Under the pieces are notes generated by a model that was not told the origin of the DNA, ran no database searches, and worked only from the letters and a program-made list of their open reading frames with translations. From Vitellaria paradoxa (taxonomy: Eukaryota; Streptophyta; Magnoliopsida; Ericales; Sapotaceae), in contig CM034240.1 of assembly GCA_019916065.1 (NCBI GenBank), positions 19,887,894 to 19,951,893 on the forward strand: a stretch of DNA of 64,000 nucleotides. The letters run 5' to 3'. Numbering within the stretch: position 1 is the first letter of the stretch; every line of letters starts with the position of its first letter. Positions 51,129 to 62,649 of the stretch are shown piece after piece. Both the position numbers and the translations under genes were made by a program.

Positions 51129-52880
51129 GGACGAGCTTTACAACAACCTCAATGTTTTTGTTTTTATGCGTTGGTGCCTATATTCCTTAAAAGAATTGGT
51201 GGTGAAAACAGCCATTCCTACTATTGACGCACAGCTAACTTTACGGTTGGTCCAAGAATGTAGGAAGGCAATGCTTGGATATCAGTTAATTTATACAAAT
51301 TACGAAAGCTACTTATGGTTAACATTATAATTTATAATTAACAAAGACAGCCCTTATTGTACGAGACTCTTCGTTTTTTTGTGACTTTTGGGAAAGGATA
51401 ATATATGTCGGATTTTAAAACGAATCAAATAATTGAACCTTGATTCATTTTTGTTTTGCTAAAAGTTTGTTTGAGGTTGATTCGTTTTGAAATCAAATCA
51501 AACTTAAACACAATTTAAAATTCAAGTTCGATTTGATAAATATAAATTTATATAAAATAATCAAGTTGTGTGAACTTAGTTTAGAACTTTAATAATCCAA
51601 ACTTGAATATATTTTCATTTAAGATTGATAAGCTTGTCAAACCACATTTAAACATCTTGCTACACGACCAATTAATTTAGACTTCTATATGTACCGAATC
51701 TTACTTTATAATTAAAGAGATTACTTTTCCCAGTAAAGAGTAACCTTAACTATTCTACTTCTTAATTTCATGACAAATTATTAGCTCGAGAATTTTCAAT
51801 AATTATGTACTCTCTAGTTATGTTTGATTAGACAATTAGATGATGAGATGTGAATAATATTATGAGATAATATGTGGGATTGAATATAATATGTGATTAA
51901 TTTTTTTATGTGGAATTATTTTTTTGGTGTTTAATTAGTAGGATATAAAGTGGGATAAAAGATATTATTTGACATGTGATGTAACATGAAATAATTTTGA
52001 CCTTCAAATTTTAGGAGGAAGCAAATTTAGGGGTGGGGTATAAGTAATACCACACCCCTATGGTATTACTTATCCCAAATTTGGAGGATGTGAAGTCTAA
52101 TCCGAAATTCTAATATTACAAATTAAACATAAGACTAAAATTAATGTAATAAAAAATGATAGATTACTTATCCAATTCTCCAATTATATCCATCAAACAA
52201 ACATTGCCTCTAAGTTCCGTGTTTATCTTCATTCACTTTCACCTGAATTGTTTTATAAGGAGGAGTTGTATTCGTTCACTTTCAGATGAATTTTCTTGCA
52301 CAAGTAGATGCAGAGGCAGACTTGTTCAAGATTTGCATTCCATTCGCTTTCACAAAGATCAATGCATATATACGTCAGTTTGTTTGGATTTGTATTAAAT
52401 TATCAATCAGATATTTAGCACATCAATTCATATATTTGTTAAGACCTTTGTGTCCCTGTTTAATGCAAGTCATTTGTGCTATTTTATAGTTTCTCACTAT
52501 TTTTTGATAACCACATATTAAGATCTTAAAGGTGACAGGGGCGGTCATATGCTTTCAGAGTGTGTTTGGATCGAAGATTTGGTGAGAAAAAGGAAGATGA
52601 AAAAAAAAAAAATTTAAAAAGAAAAGAAAAATATAAAATTTTAAATACATAATTTCACTTGAATAGATTAAAAAAATATAAATCAATAAAAGGCATCCAT
52701 TGCTAAATTAATTTTCTATTTTAATTGTTTTTAATTTCTCAAAATTTATATTTTTGTCCTTTTCATTTTCCATCATAAACAAAATACGAAGAGTTATGTT
52801 GAATTTCTATCCTATTCATTTTCTCCATTTTAATTTAATTCAAATGCAACATCGACGTGCTTGACAAATATTAAGAGTTC
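51010..52880. other. Intergenic region
   Basis: No gene. 51094-51125 is a 32-base A run. The A run might be a retroposon tail, but I found no matching target duplication. 51840-52100 has repeated ATGTGGGAT/ATATGTGATTAA phrases. 52150-52490 carries two overlapping short frames without motifs. 52560-52860 is A-rich. Confidence 0.5.
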
Positions 52881-52884
52881 GAGT

Positions 52885-53113
52885 TGTTGGAGTATAGCTT
52901 CACATATTGAAAACATGGAGCTAAAGTCAAAAGAGGAGAAAGTTAAACAGAGAACGAAAGAGAAGACAGTTAGTTGAAAGTTTGTTATTTTGTTGCGTGA
53001 TCAGTTTTTCTGTTATAGGCTTAGGACTCTATAAATACATATCAAGCATTGTAAATAGATTGATTCAAGATATACAATTTTCATTCTTCTCTTTGCATTA
53101 AGTTCTCAATTCA
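52885..53113 (+). repeat. 5' LTR of the copia element
   Basis: 229 bp, starting TGTTGGAGTATAGCTTCACA. CTCTATAAATACATATC (about 53028-53044) is a strong TATA box, so a transcript would begin near 53065. The exact 3' edge is uncertain by a few bases, because the two LTRs read CTCAATTCA and CTCAACA at this point. Confidence 0.9.
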
Positions 53114-53125
53114 TGGTATCAGAGC
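53114..53125 (+). other. Primer-binding site of the copia element
   Basis: TGGTATCAGAGC is a perfect complement to the 3' end of initiator tRNA-Met, directly after the 5' LTR. Confidence 0.95.
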
Positions 53126-53307
53126 AAGAAATTGCTCTTCATTGTTGCAACTCATTGTTCTTTCCGGAAAGAATTTCCATTTCTTTTTCCTAAATTCGAT
53201 TCAAAATCTCAAATTCATCTTGCCTCTCTTTCTGCATTGCAAAATTCTGCAATGATTTCCTATGCAGATTTCTCGTTTCTTTTTTGAGATTTCTTGTTTC
53301 TTTTGAT

Positions 53308-54250
53308 ATGGATTCCAATGATTCTGCAACATTTGCCAGTGTTACCATTAATCCAATCGATGATCCATCCAGCCCATATTATCTGCATCCGAGTTATAAT
53401 CTTGATGCCCTTTTAGTTTCAGAAGTTTTCAATGGAGACAACTATGTAGCTTGGAGCTGATCAATTACCATAGCCTTGACTGTCAAGAACAAAGTTGCAT
53501 TTATTGATGGTTCGATCATCCCTCCTTCAATTGCTCAATCAGTTGCCTACACAGCTTGGTTACGTTCCAAAAATTTGGTACTTTCTTGGTTGATGAACTC
53601 TATTTCTAAGGAAATTAGACAGAGCTTTATTTATATTGTTTCAGCTGTTGATCTTTGGAATGTGTTGAAAACTAGATATCTAAGGAGTGATGGACCAAGA
53701 GTTTTTCTTCTTGAAAAATCTCTAAGCTACATAAATCAAGGTGCTTCTTCTATTACTGAATACTTCAGTTCTTTCAAGACTTTTTGGGATGAGTATGTTA
53801 GCTATCGTCCATTCCCGACTTGTACTTGTGAAAAAATGTCAACTTGTACCTGTGATCTTTTCACGGTCTTGCAGCAACGGCAATAGTTTGATTATATCTT
53901 GAAGTTTCTTGTTGGATTGAATGATTCATATGCAGCTGTCAGGAGTCAGCTGCTTCTTACTGTTCCTTTACCCAGCATGGCCAAAGTATTTTTATTATTG
54001 CTTCAAGAGGAGAGTCAGAGACAGCTTACTAATTCTGCTTCTCGTGAAACTCACGCTTTACTGGCTAAACATTCTACTCAAGCATCAGGTTTTGCACATG
54101 TTTCATCTAAGATTTCAAAAGGTAAGTCCAAGAAGTCTTCTTTGGTCTGTACACATTGTGGGTATAATGGACATACAGTTGATAAATGTTTTTAGCTTCA
54201 CGGGTGCCCTCCTGGTTGGACTAGACCCAAGGGTAAACAAAATGCTTTTT
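53308..54250 (+). pseudogene. gag: gag region of the copia element
   Basis: The ATG at 53308 opens a frame with the copia N-terminal theme (YYLHPSYNLDALLVSEVFNG, then DNYVAW). It is stopped by TGA at 53458-53460 where an Arg/Trp-type codon is expected. It continues at 53476-53886 (UBN2/gag-type capsid with IDLWNVLK-like VDLWNVLKTRYL and ITEYFSSFKTFWDE), and after another stop at 53899-54195. The zinc knuckle CTHCGYNGHTVDKC (54148-54189) is intact and is followed at once by a stop. Known role of the family: particle formation and RNA binding. Confidence 0.9.
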
Positions 54251-54499
54251 TTGTGAATGCTGTCACCACATTTGGAGAAATCTGTGTTGAAAGTAGTAAT
54301 AAGCAACAAAGGTTTTCTTTAACTGTTGAATAATTTAATAAGCTCTTAGCACTTGCCAATTCTTCTCAGTTTTCTTCATCTGATCAGAACACTCAGAATT
54401 CTTCCCTAGCTATGCATCTTGCTACATCTTCTTTCAATTTTTTTGGTAAAATTTCTTCTTGCAACTTTGTTTCATCTGTTCCAAAATCAAATTGTTCTT

Positions 54500-55790
54500 A
54501 AATACTTGATACTGGTGCAACAGATCATATGGTCTACTCACATTTTTTGTATTGTTCTTCCCCTAAATCAATCACTACTTCCATTAATCTACCTAACAGT
54601 GATGTTGTTCTAGACACACATATTGGCACTATCTGTCTTTTTAATAATTTTCTCTTACACGATGTTTTATGTGTTCCCTCATTCACATTCAATCTTTTGT
54701 CAGTCTCCAAACTAACAAAATATTCCAATCTTTCTCTGTCATTTCTTGGTTCTTATTGTCTTTTACAGGACTCATCAGTGAAGAAGATGATTGGGATTGC
54801 ATTTGAAAAACAAGGCCTTTTTCATTTATTTCAAGCTTCACAAATTCTTGTCTCCTGCTATTTATCGCAGTATAATTCAGTTCCTTTTGCTTCAAATATT
54901 ACACAGACACCATTAGATGTAGACTGGGTCATGTTTCTTCTTCTAGGTTACTACATCTTAAACAACTAGATTCTTCTGTTTCTTTCAATTCTCAAACTGT
55001 CTATGATATATGTCGTTTCGCAAAGCAAAGAAAGCTACATTTTCTTGTATCCTATAGCAACTCTAATAAAGTTTTTGATTTGATTCATTGTGATATTTTT
55101 GGGGGCCATTTGCAGTTACTTCTTATTCTGACTATCGATTCTTTTTGACTATAGTTGATGATTTCACACGTTGTACTTGGGTTTACATGCTTAAAACCAA
55201 ATCTAAGGTATCAAATTTAATCAAAACCTTTTGCAAAATGACAACCACGCAATTTGGTATTTCAATTAAAACTATAAGGTTAGATAATGAAAAAGAGTTT
55301 TTGCTAACAGATTTCTATAATGAAAATAGTATTCTGCATCAACAAAGCTATGTAGAAACTCCACAACAAAATGGAGTTGTTGAAAGGAAACATCAACATT
55401 TACTTAGTACAGCTAGGGCTTTAATGTTTCAAGCACATATTCCTTTATAATTTTGGAGTGATTGTGTGTTAACTGCAGCACACATTATTAACAGAATTCC
55501 CACTCATCTTCTCAAAAATAAAACACCTTATGAAGTACTTTTTAACAAACCACTTACTCTTTCTCACCTAAAGGTTTTTGGCTGCCTTTGTTTGTATCTA
55601 CACTTCAACATCATAGAACAAAGTTTGATCCAAGGGCTGCACAATGCATTTTTCTTGGCTATCCCTCTAATGTTAAAGGTTACAAACTCATGGATATCAA
55701 TACCAACAAAATCTTTCTTTCTCAAAATGTTGTATTCTATGAAACTATCTTTCCTTTTGCAATTGCTCCTATAACATCTTAGTATCATTC
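54500..55790 (+). pseudogene. Protease and integrase regions of the copia element
   Basis: Protease: an ILDTGATDHMV stretch just after 54500 shows the active-site Asp-Thr-Gly. Integrase: 55145-55450 gives TIVDDFTRCTWVYMLKTKSK, then IKTIRLDNEKEFLL and the ETPQQNGVVERKHQHLL signature. The first Asp, the second Asp and the Glu of the D,D-E triad are present. The second motif reads RLDNEKEF instead of the usual R-SDNG-EF. The region after 55466 ([29 protein letters not shown]) is the usual integrase C-terminus. Stops and frame changes lie at about 54503, 54970, 55090, 55450 and 55650. Confidence 0.88.
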
Positions 55791-56100
55791 TTTCTTATTT
55801 CTTCCTTCAGAATTTTCTTATGATAATTACTCCTCTCCCATTAGTTCACAAAATATTCCTAACCAAACTTCATCTTCAACCTCGACCACTGATGAACATA
55901 CTGATTAGCCCATTTCTAACCATTTCTATGATCAGTCTTATCTCAGAAGATCTTCCAGAATAAGAAAAACACCCACCTTTCTGCGGGATTATTATTGTGG
56001 CAATGTTTATTCAAATGCAAATTCAGCAACTTCCTTCACTGATAACTCCTCTGCTCAAGGTAATTTCTATCCTATTTCTCATTTTCTTTCTGCTAATTGA

Positions 56101-57660
56101 TTGTCAGCTTCATATAGAGTTTTTCTTGCATCCATCTTTCATACTCGTGAGCCTAAAACATACAAGCAAGCTGTCGAATATCCTGAGTGGCAAAATGCTA
56201 TGAGAAATGAACTTAATGCTTTAGAGTTAAATAAAACCTGGGAGCTTGTTACTCTTCATCTAGACAAGCAAACTATTGGTTGTAAGTGGGTATTTTGAAT
56301 AAAATATAGGGTTGATGGAACTATAGAGAGGCATAAAGCTAGGCTGGTAGCAAAAGGTTACACCTAGCAAGAAGGATTAGATTTTTTTGGTACATTTTCC
56401 CCTGTAGCTAAGCTTACTTCTATTCGATTATTACTTGCTATTGCTGCAATTAAAAGTTGGCATATTCACATCACCAACTCGATGTGAATAATGCCTTCTT
56501 ACATGGTGATCTAAATGAGGAGGTTTATATGGACTTACCCCCCGGCTTAGTTGTTCAAGGAGAAAACAAGGTGTGCAGACTTCTCAAAAGCCTATATGGG
56601 TTAAAGCAGGCATCCAGACTGTGGTTTGCAAAACTATCTACTGTTCTTCTCAGCTATGGTTTTGTTCAAGGTAAATCTGATTGTTCTTCATTTATAAAAC
56701 AATCTGCAAACTCTTTCATAGTACTTCTTGTTTATGTAGATGAAGTGTTACTAGCTAGTGACAGTTTGAAAGAAATTAAGCTCTTGAAGGCTTTCTTACA
56801 TGAAAAATTCACTATTAAAGATTTAGGACAGCTTAAGTATTTTCTTGGTTTGGAAGTAGCATGCTCTAAAACTAGCATTTTCATCTGCCAAAGGGAGTAT
56901 GCATTGGATATTCTTCAAGACACTGGTACTATTGGTTCAAAGCCTGCTGCTTTTCCTATGGAAACTAATCTTAAGTTGACTGCCACTGATTCTATTCCTT
57001 ATGAGGATCCATTAGCCTATAGAAGACTCATTGGCAAATTACTCTACTTAACCATTACAAGACCAGATCTAGCTTATTCTGTTCAAGTTCTCAGTCAATT
57101 TCTTGATCATCCAGCCATCAGTCACCATCAAGCCGCCCTTAGAGTTTTAAAGTATTTGAAGGCTACACCAAGACAAGGATTATTCTTTCCAGCTTCATCT
57201 GAGCTTTAGCTTAAAGTTTTCTCAGATAGTGATTAGGTGGGCTGTATTGACACTCGGAGGAATGTTACAGGCTTTGCAATCTTCTTGGGTGATTCTTTGA
57301 TTTCATGCAAGTCCAAAAAGAAAGCAACCATCAGTAGGTCTTCTGTTGAAACAGAGTATTGGGCACTTACAGCAATTACTTGTGAAGTTCAATGGCTGGT
57401 TTATGCCTTGCAAGATTTGGATATTCCACATCCTCAACCAATATTCCTCTATATTGATAGCAAATCAGCTATGGCCATTGCTACAAACCCAATCCAACAT
57501 GAAAGAACCAAACACATTCAAATTGATTGTCACCTTATTTGAGAGAAGCTACATCAAAACCTCATCAAGTTGTTCTACATCCCCTCTCGATTACAACTGG
57601 CAGACATACTTACAAAGCCCCTTGGTTTACTAACATTTCATCATACTCTCCGCAAGATGA
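56101..57660 (+). pseudogene. pol: Reverse transcriptase and RNase H of the copia element
   Basis: The first RT block (56101-56298) starts with EPKTYKQAVEYPEWQNAM and runs to KWVF. The main block (56457-57209) has [44 protein letters not shown] and ITRPDLAYSV. The catalytic motif reads YVDE (Glu codon 56742-56744) where the family has YVDD, a loss of a metal-binding Asp. RNase H (57237-57542) has DTRRNVTGF, SRSSVETEYWAL and the phrase HERTKHIQID. Stops occur near 56300, 57208 and 57235. Confidence 0.92.
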
Positions 57661-57694
57661 ACATTCTTAACATTCATGCTCATCTTGAGGGGGG

Positions 57695-57921
57695 TGTTAG
57701 AGTATAGCTTCACATATTGAAAACATGGAGCTAAAGTCAAAAGAGGAGAAAGCTAAATAGAGAAAGAAAAAGGAGACAGTTAGTTGAAAGTTTGTTATTT
57801 TGTTGTGTGATCAGTTTTTCTGTTATAGGCTTAGGACTCTATAAATACATATCAAGCATTGTAAATAGATTGATTCAAGATATACAATTTTCATTCTTTT
57901 CTTTGCATCAAGTTCTCAACA
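57695..57921 (+). repeat. 3' LTR of the copia element
   Basis: 227 bp, about 96% like the 5' LTR by eye, with the same TATA phrase at about 57838. It is preceded by the polypurine tract at 57686-57694. Confidence 0.9.
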
Positions 57922-57926
57922 TGAGT

Positions 57927-58350
57927 CACCCCTCCACTCAAATTTTAATAAAATATATAACGAATGTTGGATCTTAAATGAACCCCCCCCAAAAAAAAAA
58001 TCTCTTTGTTGTATAATATGCCACTGTTGACATTTTTGGATTTTCAACCAAGGCCATATATGATTATAATGGCACTTTATGTAGTTATATGTTTGAATTT
58101 GCGGTCTAAAATTTCTATTCCATACATACAAGTTAATTTCCACGGTCAGAATATCATTAGAATATTATAATATATTCTCTAGATTCTTACTTTGCATGGA
58201 AATTCTCTAGGCTACCATATATAGCAATTCTGTTGTCTATAAATGCTAGGTTCATATTTCATTACATACATAATTTAAAGATATATATACATATAGTTGA
58301 CATTTATCTTTTCTCTCCAATTGCTTATTCTAACATATTATCAGTGCCAT
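57927..58350 (+). repeat. Possible relic of another copia LTR with primer-binding site
   Basis: 58150-58345 reads like a copia LTR end. It has TATTCTCTAGATTC repeats, CTATAAATGCTAGG as TATA region, then CTCTCCAATTGCTTATTCTAACA and a decayed primer site TATTATCAGTGCC (family form TGGTATCAGAGCC). No matching second LTR is seen in the window. It lies just outside the minus-strand copia relic that follows and may belong to a third element. The stretch 57927-58150 shows nothing else. Confidence 0.4.
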
Positions 58351-58374
58351 GATTACTTAATTCTCTCTAAATCC

Positions 58375-58850
58375 ATTGCGTCTTCGCTTAAATAGTTTAG
58401 AAAAAATAACGATCATATCATCAACATAGAGAGGAAAAAAAATAGTGACATTGGTTGATTTACGAACAAAAAGAGCTAAATCATAAGGGTTAAAAGGGAA
58501 CTCAACTGTGCCAATAGTAGTATTGAATTTCACAAATCAAGCTTGAAGAGCTTGCTTGACACCATAGAGAGAACAAAGAAACTTGTAGACTTGATGAGGC
58601 TTATGAGAAAAAATAGGAGGAGGTTGTATATAAATTTCTTCTACTAAGTCACCATTGAAAAATGCATTTTTTACATTCATTTGAAAAAGTGACCACTAAT
58701 GATTAACAACAACAACAAATAGACTATGGACAGATGTAAAGTGAGCAATGGGAGCAAAACTCTCCTTATAATCAATGCCATATTCCTATATGAAGCCGTC
58801 AATAACTAGACAGGTTTTGTAACATTAATAGACCCATTAGAGTGAGTTTT
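58375..58850 (-). pseudogene. Reverse transcriptase fragment of the older copia relic
   Basis: The minus strand near 58680-58400 reads QMNVKNAFFNGDLVEEIYIQ, KFLCSLYGVKQALQA and YVDDMIVI. These are copia RT motifs with the catalytic YVDD kept. Stops separate the motifs. The RT is cut off at about 58375, and no RNase H follows. Confidence 0.85.
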
Positions 58851-59499
58851 AATTTTGTATTCCCATGTACATCCAATAGTAATTTTGTGAGAAGGAAGAT
58901 CAAATACATCTCAAGTTTGAGTTTTTACAAGAGCCTGCAATTTGTTATCCATAGCTTGTTTCCAAACAAGGTTAGAACTAGCCTACTAAAAGGAAAGAGA
59001 CTCAGAAAAATAATTCACCTTGAGGGGGAACTTCTTTCGTGGGATCACCTAAAGAGACTTCTAGTGTTAAAACAACTATGTAACTTAATGAAAGACTTCG
59101 GTAGAAAATCTTTAGGTGCTTTTAAGCATTCTTAGCAGGCTGTGATCAATTACAGATCATATAGGAAAATCATCTCTATATGTAAAAGTGCTTCGCATAA
59201 ACTCTAGTTTCTTGGGCATTGGATTGGCAATAGCATGTTAAGAAGGGATAGTAGAAAAACATTGGTAGTCATGAAAATGGGGAAGTTCCCCTACCCAAAT
59301 AGAATGACACAAATCAAAGGTAAAGGATTCAGGAAGAGAGTGAGGCCAGTGCCTATAGGATCAGTAGGTAGTGTCGAAGCGTCGAGAAAAGCCGGAGCTA
59401 GTAAGACCTTAGAAGGTTCATAATCAAGAAGAAGATTAATGGAAGGATCAATAAAGAATAGAGTAGCAGGTTGCAAGGAGAGCTGAATGGTAAAAACGG

Positions 59500-60240
59500 A
59501 CGATAACATCTTGTGTTCCTAAAATATAATATGATGTGACATGAAGTTGATTAGAGAGGGGGTTTAAACAATGATAATTCTATGTTCAATCACATACATC
59601 CAAGAAATAGCAGAGACGAACATGTGCTTTCAATTTGGTGCACTCATGATGTGAGAGAAGAGCAAAACAAACGCTGCCAAAGATATAGAGCAGCTTATAA
59701 GAAGAAGTGATGCCATACAATTGTTTATAGGTAGTTTGCTTTTGAAATAGGGGAATAGGAATGTGATTAATAGTATAAACAATAGTAAAATCATATTCAC
59801 CCCAAAATATTTCAGGATAAGAAGAAGAAATGAGAAGGGCACGAACAATATCATGGATATGGTGGTGCTTGTATTCAACGTGTTCATTTTGTTGGGAAGT
59901 GCCAGGAAAAGAACGATGAGAAAGAGTACCCTATTAGTAAAGAAAGTCAAGGAAAGCAGATTCACTATATTCCATGATTAAAGCAAAAAATTTAATAGTT
60001 TTGGAGAATTGAGTTTTGCATATGGTGACAAAGTCACAATAGATTTTCAGCAATTAAGAGCAATGGTGAATCAGAAATAGCTATGTAAAATGAGTACAAT
60101 CATCCACAAATATAATTAAGTATCGTGCCCCACCCATAGTAGAAGTAGAAGAGGATCCCTAAATATCAAAATAGATAAGATCAAAAGATGAAGACAAAAT
60201 ATTATCACTTTTATTAAAACTTAAAGCAAGTTGCTTAGCA
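59500..60240 (-). pseudogene. Integrase fragment of the older copia relic
   Basis: The frame 59965-59630 on the minus strand, extended upstream, reads LSHRSFPGTSQQNEHVEYKH, then HIHDIVRALLISSSYPEIFW and YTINHIP. This is the integrase C-terminal core of copia elements (usual theme GTPQQNG-AERKHRH). The catalytic-side ERK has become EYK. Confidence 0.85.
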
Positions 60241-61529
60241 AGTTTACCAGATGCACGATCAATGTGGTCATGACGAATAGGACCTAGGTGACCACTAGAA
60301 ATTAATTGTAATTAGCTAAATGAGGGATGATCCAAATGAGACTGCCAAAAGCAGTTGAGAGAAACTTCTATGATGGTAGCAGTAGACTGGGAGAAAGTAG
60401 TAGTACTGGAGGATGGCAAACAAAGGTAAACTAGCTTAAACAAGCAACCACACTTATTGCTAATTACAAGAGTCCGTCTTGACTATGGATTCTGCAAAAG
60501 ACAACCAGATGGAGAAAAGGTAGTAATAAGTCCAAGGTCACAGAACTGACCAACCAAAATTAGGTTGAAAGAGATAGTAGGTAAATAATATGTTTGGGAA
60601 ATGGACAACTGAGAAAAGAAACATAACCAATATGTTGAGCATCCATGTGAGACCCATCAGTAATATAGATAACAGGAACATGTGAGGCAGATGAGGTGGT
60701 AGTAAAAATATTAGAGTAAGGGGTTATATAATTGGAGCAAGCAGAGTTAAAGAATCAAGTAGCATTATTGGTGATAGTAGACATATCAGTGAAAGGATTA
60801 CCAGAGATAGAGTTCAACTGACGAATAAGATCAAAAGCTCAGGAGCATTTAGATTTTGAGAAAATGATGACTTAGTAGGAATGGTAGAAGCAATAGGGAT
60901 AACAGTAGTAAAATGTGCGACTTCCACAAACTTAGAGAAATTATAGTTATGTCTACGATTATTGCGGTAGGACTGGGACTTTTAGGGCCAAAGATGTTAA
61001 AGAAGACCATGACCATATTTGAAACAGTGGGTGTATATATGATAGGACAAAGTAGTAAAAAATGATCGGGTTGTTTGTAATTGTTACAGGGAGGTTAATC
61101 AAGAGGATTACTATAAGAAGATCCTATTAAGATAGAGTGAGAGTGATGAGATACAAAAGTAATGTCTATAGGCCGTGTCTAAAGAGAGCCATGACGAATT
61201 TTTTAGAGAGAAGCTAAAAAATATCTTGGTTGAGTGTTAGGAGAAGATTATGAAGTAAAAAAGTTGCATGAATCAGCTCAAAGGTATCATTCAAGGGCAT
61301 GAGAACAATAATGAGCCATTGGTGATCACGATGGAAACTAAATTTCCTAGCATCAATAGGATTGGTCTAGATTCTATGTTATGCGGGTTATTCATAGCAT
61401 CCTTACGGATTTGTACCTTCTCGGTCTTGCTTTTGTCTTCAAAGCCTCCTAGCTTCGTGGAGATTCTTTTGTGAGGTTTGTGACTGTTTTAAGGACTATT
61501 CCTACTAGAGTCAGGATGGTGAGATTGGT

Positions 61530-62035
61530 TTCTTGGCTCTGTCCTCCTCATAATTCCTTAAAGCTTAATGTGGATGGTTGCTCTTGTGGTAATCCAGGCC
61601 TCTCAGCAGCTGGAGGCATTATTAGGGATCACCTTGGTGGAGTTATTTGTGCTTTTGGTCATTTTCTTGATCATAAGCCCATTATATAACTTACCAAAAA
61701 AAAAATAAGCCCATTATATATGCTTAGTTGATGGCATTTTAGATTGGCTTGGAAATAGCTATTGACTTGGGCTTCTTTTCATTGAATGTCGAGTCTCACT
61801 CAGCTACTGTGATCTCTTGGGCTACTTCTAATGGTTTAGGATGTTGGAAGTATGCCTATCTTTTAGCTTGGATTTGTCAACTTTGCTCTCTGCATTGATC
61901 CAGCTTCACCATATTTATAGGAAGGTAAACCAGGCAGTTGATTTTTTGGCTAACTGGGCATGTACTCACCAGTAGGATCAGAGATTTTACGCACAAAAAG
62001 ATCTTCCTAGACCTATTTATGGTATTCTTTCCTTA
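61530..62035 (+). pseudogene. RNase H-like domain of the L1 LINE
   Basis: WLCPPHNSLKLNVDGCSCGN, then PGLSAAGGIIRDHLGGVICA, is the start of the plant RNase H-like domain found at the C-terminus of L1 ORF2. It has the first catalytic Asp in NVDG. Downstream AFxIGLEIAIDLGF and NVESHSATVISW (second motif Asp replaced by Glu-Ser) are readable in the same sense. Stops and a 32-bp insertion at 61689 break the frame. Confidence 0.85.
61689..61720 (+). mobile_element. Tiny retroposed insertion: 16-bp poly(A)-ended sequence with 16-bp target duplication
   Basis: The 16 bases ACTTACCAAAAAAAAA (61689-61704) are flanked by perfect copies of ATAAGCCCATTATATA (61673-61688 and 61705-61720). Removing the insert and one copy restores a continuous RNase H reading (HKPIIYA). 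The ACC-plus-A ending resembles the LINE's own TTTTACCCAAAA end, so this is best read as an extremely 5'-truncated L1 copy. Confidence 0.7.
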
Positions 62036-62649
62036 ATGCAGATGGTACACCTCACCTTAGGACTTAGTTTCCCTATTTTTCTTTTGCTTGGGAGGTCAGG
62101 TCTATGTTTCCCTTCTATTTTATGCACAGTGGTGAGTCATCACAATTTTCTTTCATTTCTTTTAATTAGTAGTCTCGTTGATCATCGTAAAGCAGTGAGT
62201 CTACGCTTTTTTGGGCATTTTCATTATTGTTTTCCTCTGCTTCTCTTGGAGGTAAAGATTAGATCCCCCTTTATCATGTACTATTTGTTATTTTTTAATA
62301 AACTGGTAGGGGTCCCAGCCGAACCTCCTTTTGCTAGGGAGGTTTTTACCCAAAAAAAAAAAAAAAAAAATAGAATTGGTCCAGATATGCTCAAAAGTAG
62401 TTGGTTGATCCTAATACTTATGCATTTAAGCCATAGAACTATGAATGGATTGATCATGTTCTTGGTAAAGATGATGCAAAAGTTGATATTGATATGTAAG
62501 ATAACAGGCTTAAAGAAAATTCCAAACTTCATTAGCAGTCTCAAATCAATGGAACTAAGAACTAATGAATGGAATAGAGGTACTATGACACCAGGTGATG
62601 ACTTGGTGATTCTTACTATCCTACTTGTCAAGGCGCCCAACAAACTTCT

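Larger units (their letters stand above)
52885..57921 (+). mobile_element. Ty1/copia LTR retrotransposon, complete structure, inactive coding region
   Basis: Short LTRs (52885-53113 and 57695-57921) start TGTT[G/A]GAGTATAGC and end in CA. The left one abuts the tRNA-Met primer site TGGTATCAGAGC, and the right one is preceded by the purine tract GAGGGGGG. The flanks CGAGT (52880-52884) and TGAGT (57922-57926) agree at 4 of 5 bases as a target duplication. Coding order gag, protease, integrase, RT, RNase H is that of copia. The LTRs differ at only about ten positions over 225 bp, so this is among the youngest insertions here. Stops split the polyprotein into at least eight pieces. Confidence 0.93.
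61373..62369 (+). mobile_element. L1-type LINE 3' end inserted in the older copia relic
   Basis: A plus-strand, 5'-truncated unit ends in an 18-19-base A run (62352-62370). It is flanked by an imperfect 17-bp target duplication, ATAGGATTGGTCTAGAT (61356-61372) and ATAGAATTGGTCCAGAT (62370-62386), 15 of 17 matching. The gag frame of the host copia continues across the two edges. Its content is a decayed RNase H domain and a 3' UTR ending TAGGGAGGTTTTTACCC before the poly(A), a common tail of plant L1 elements. Confidence 0.88.
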
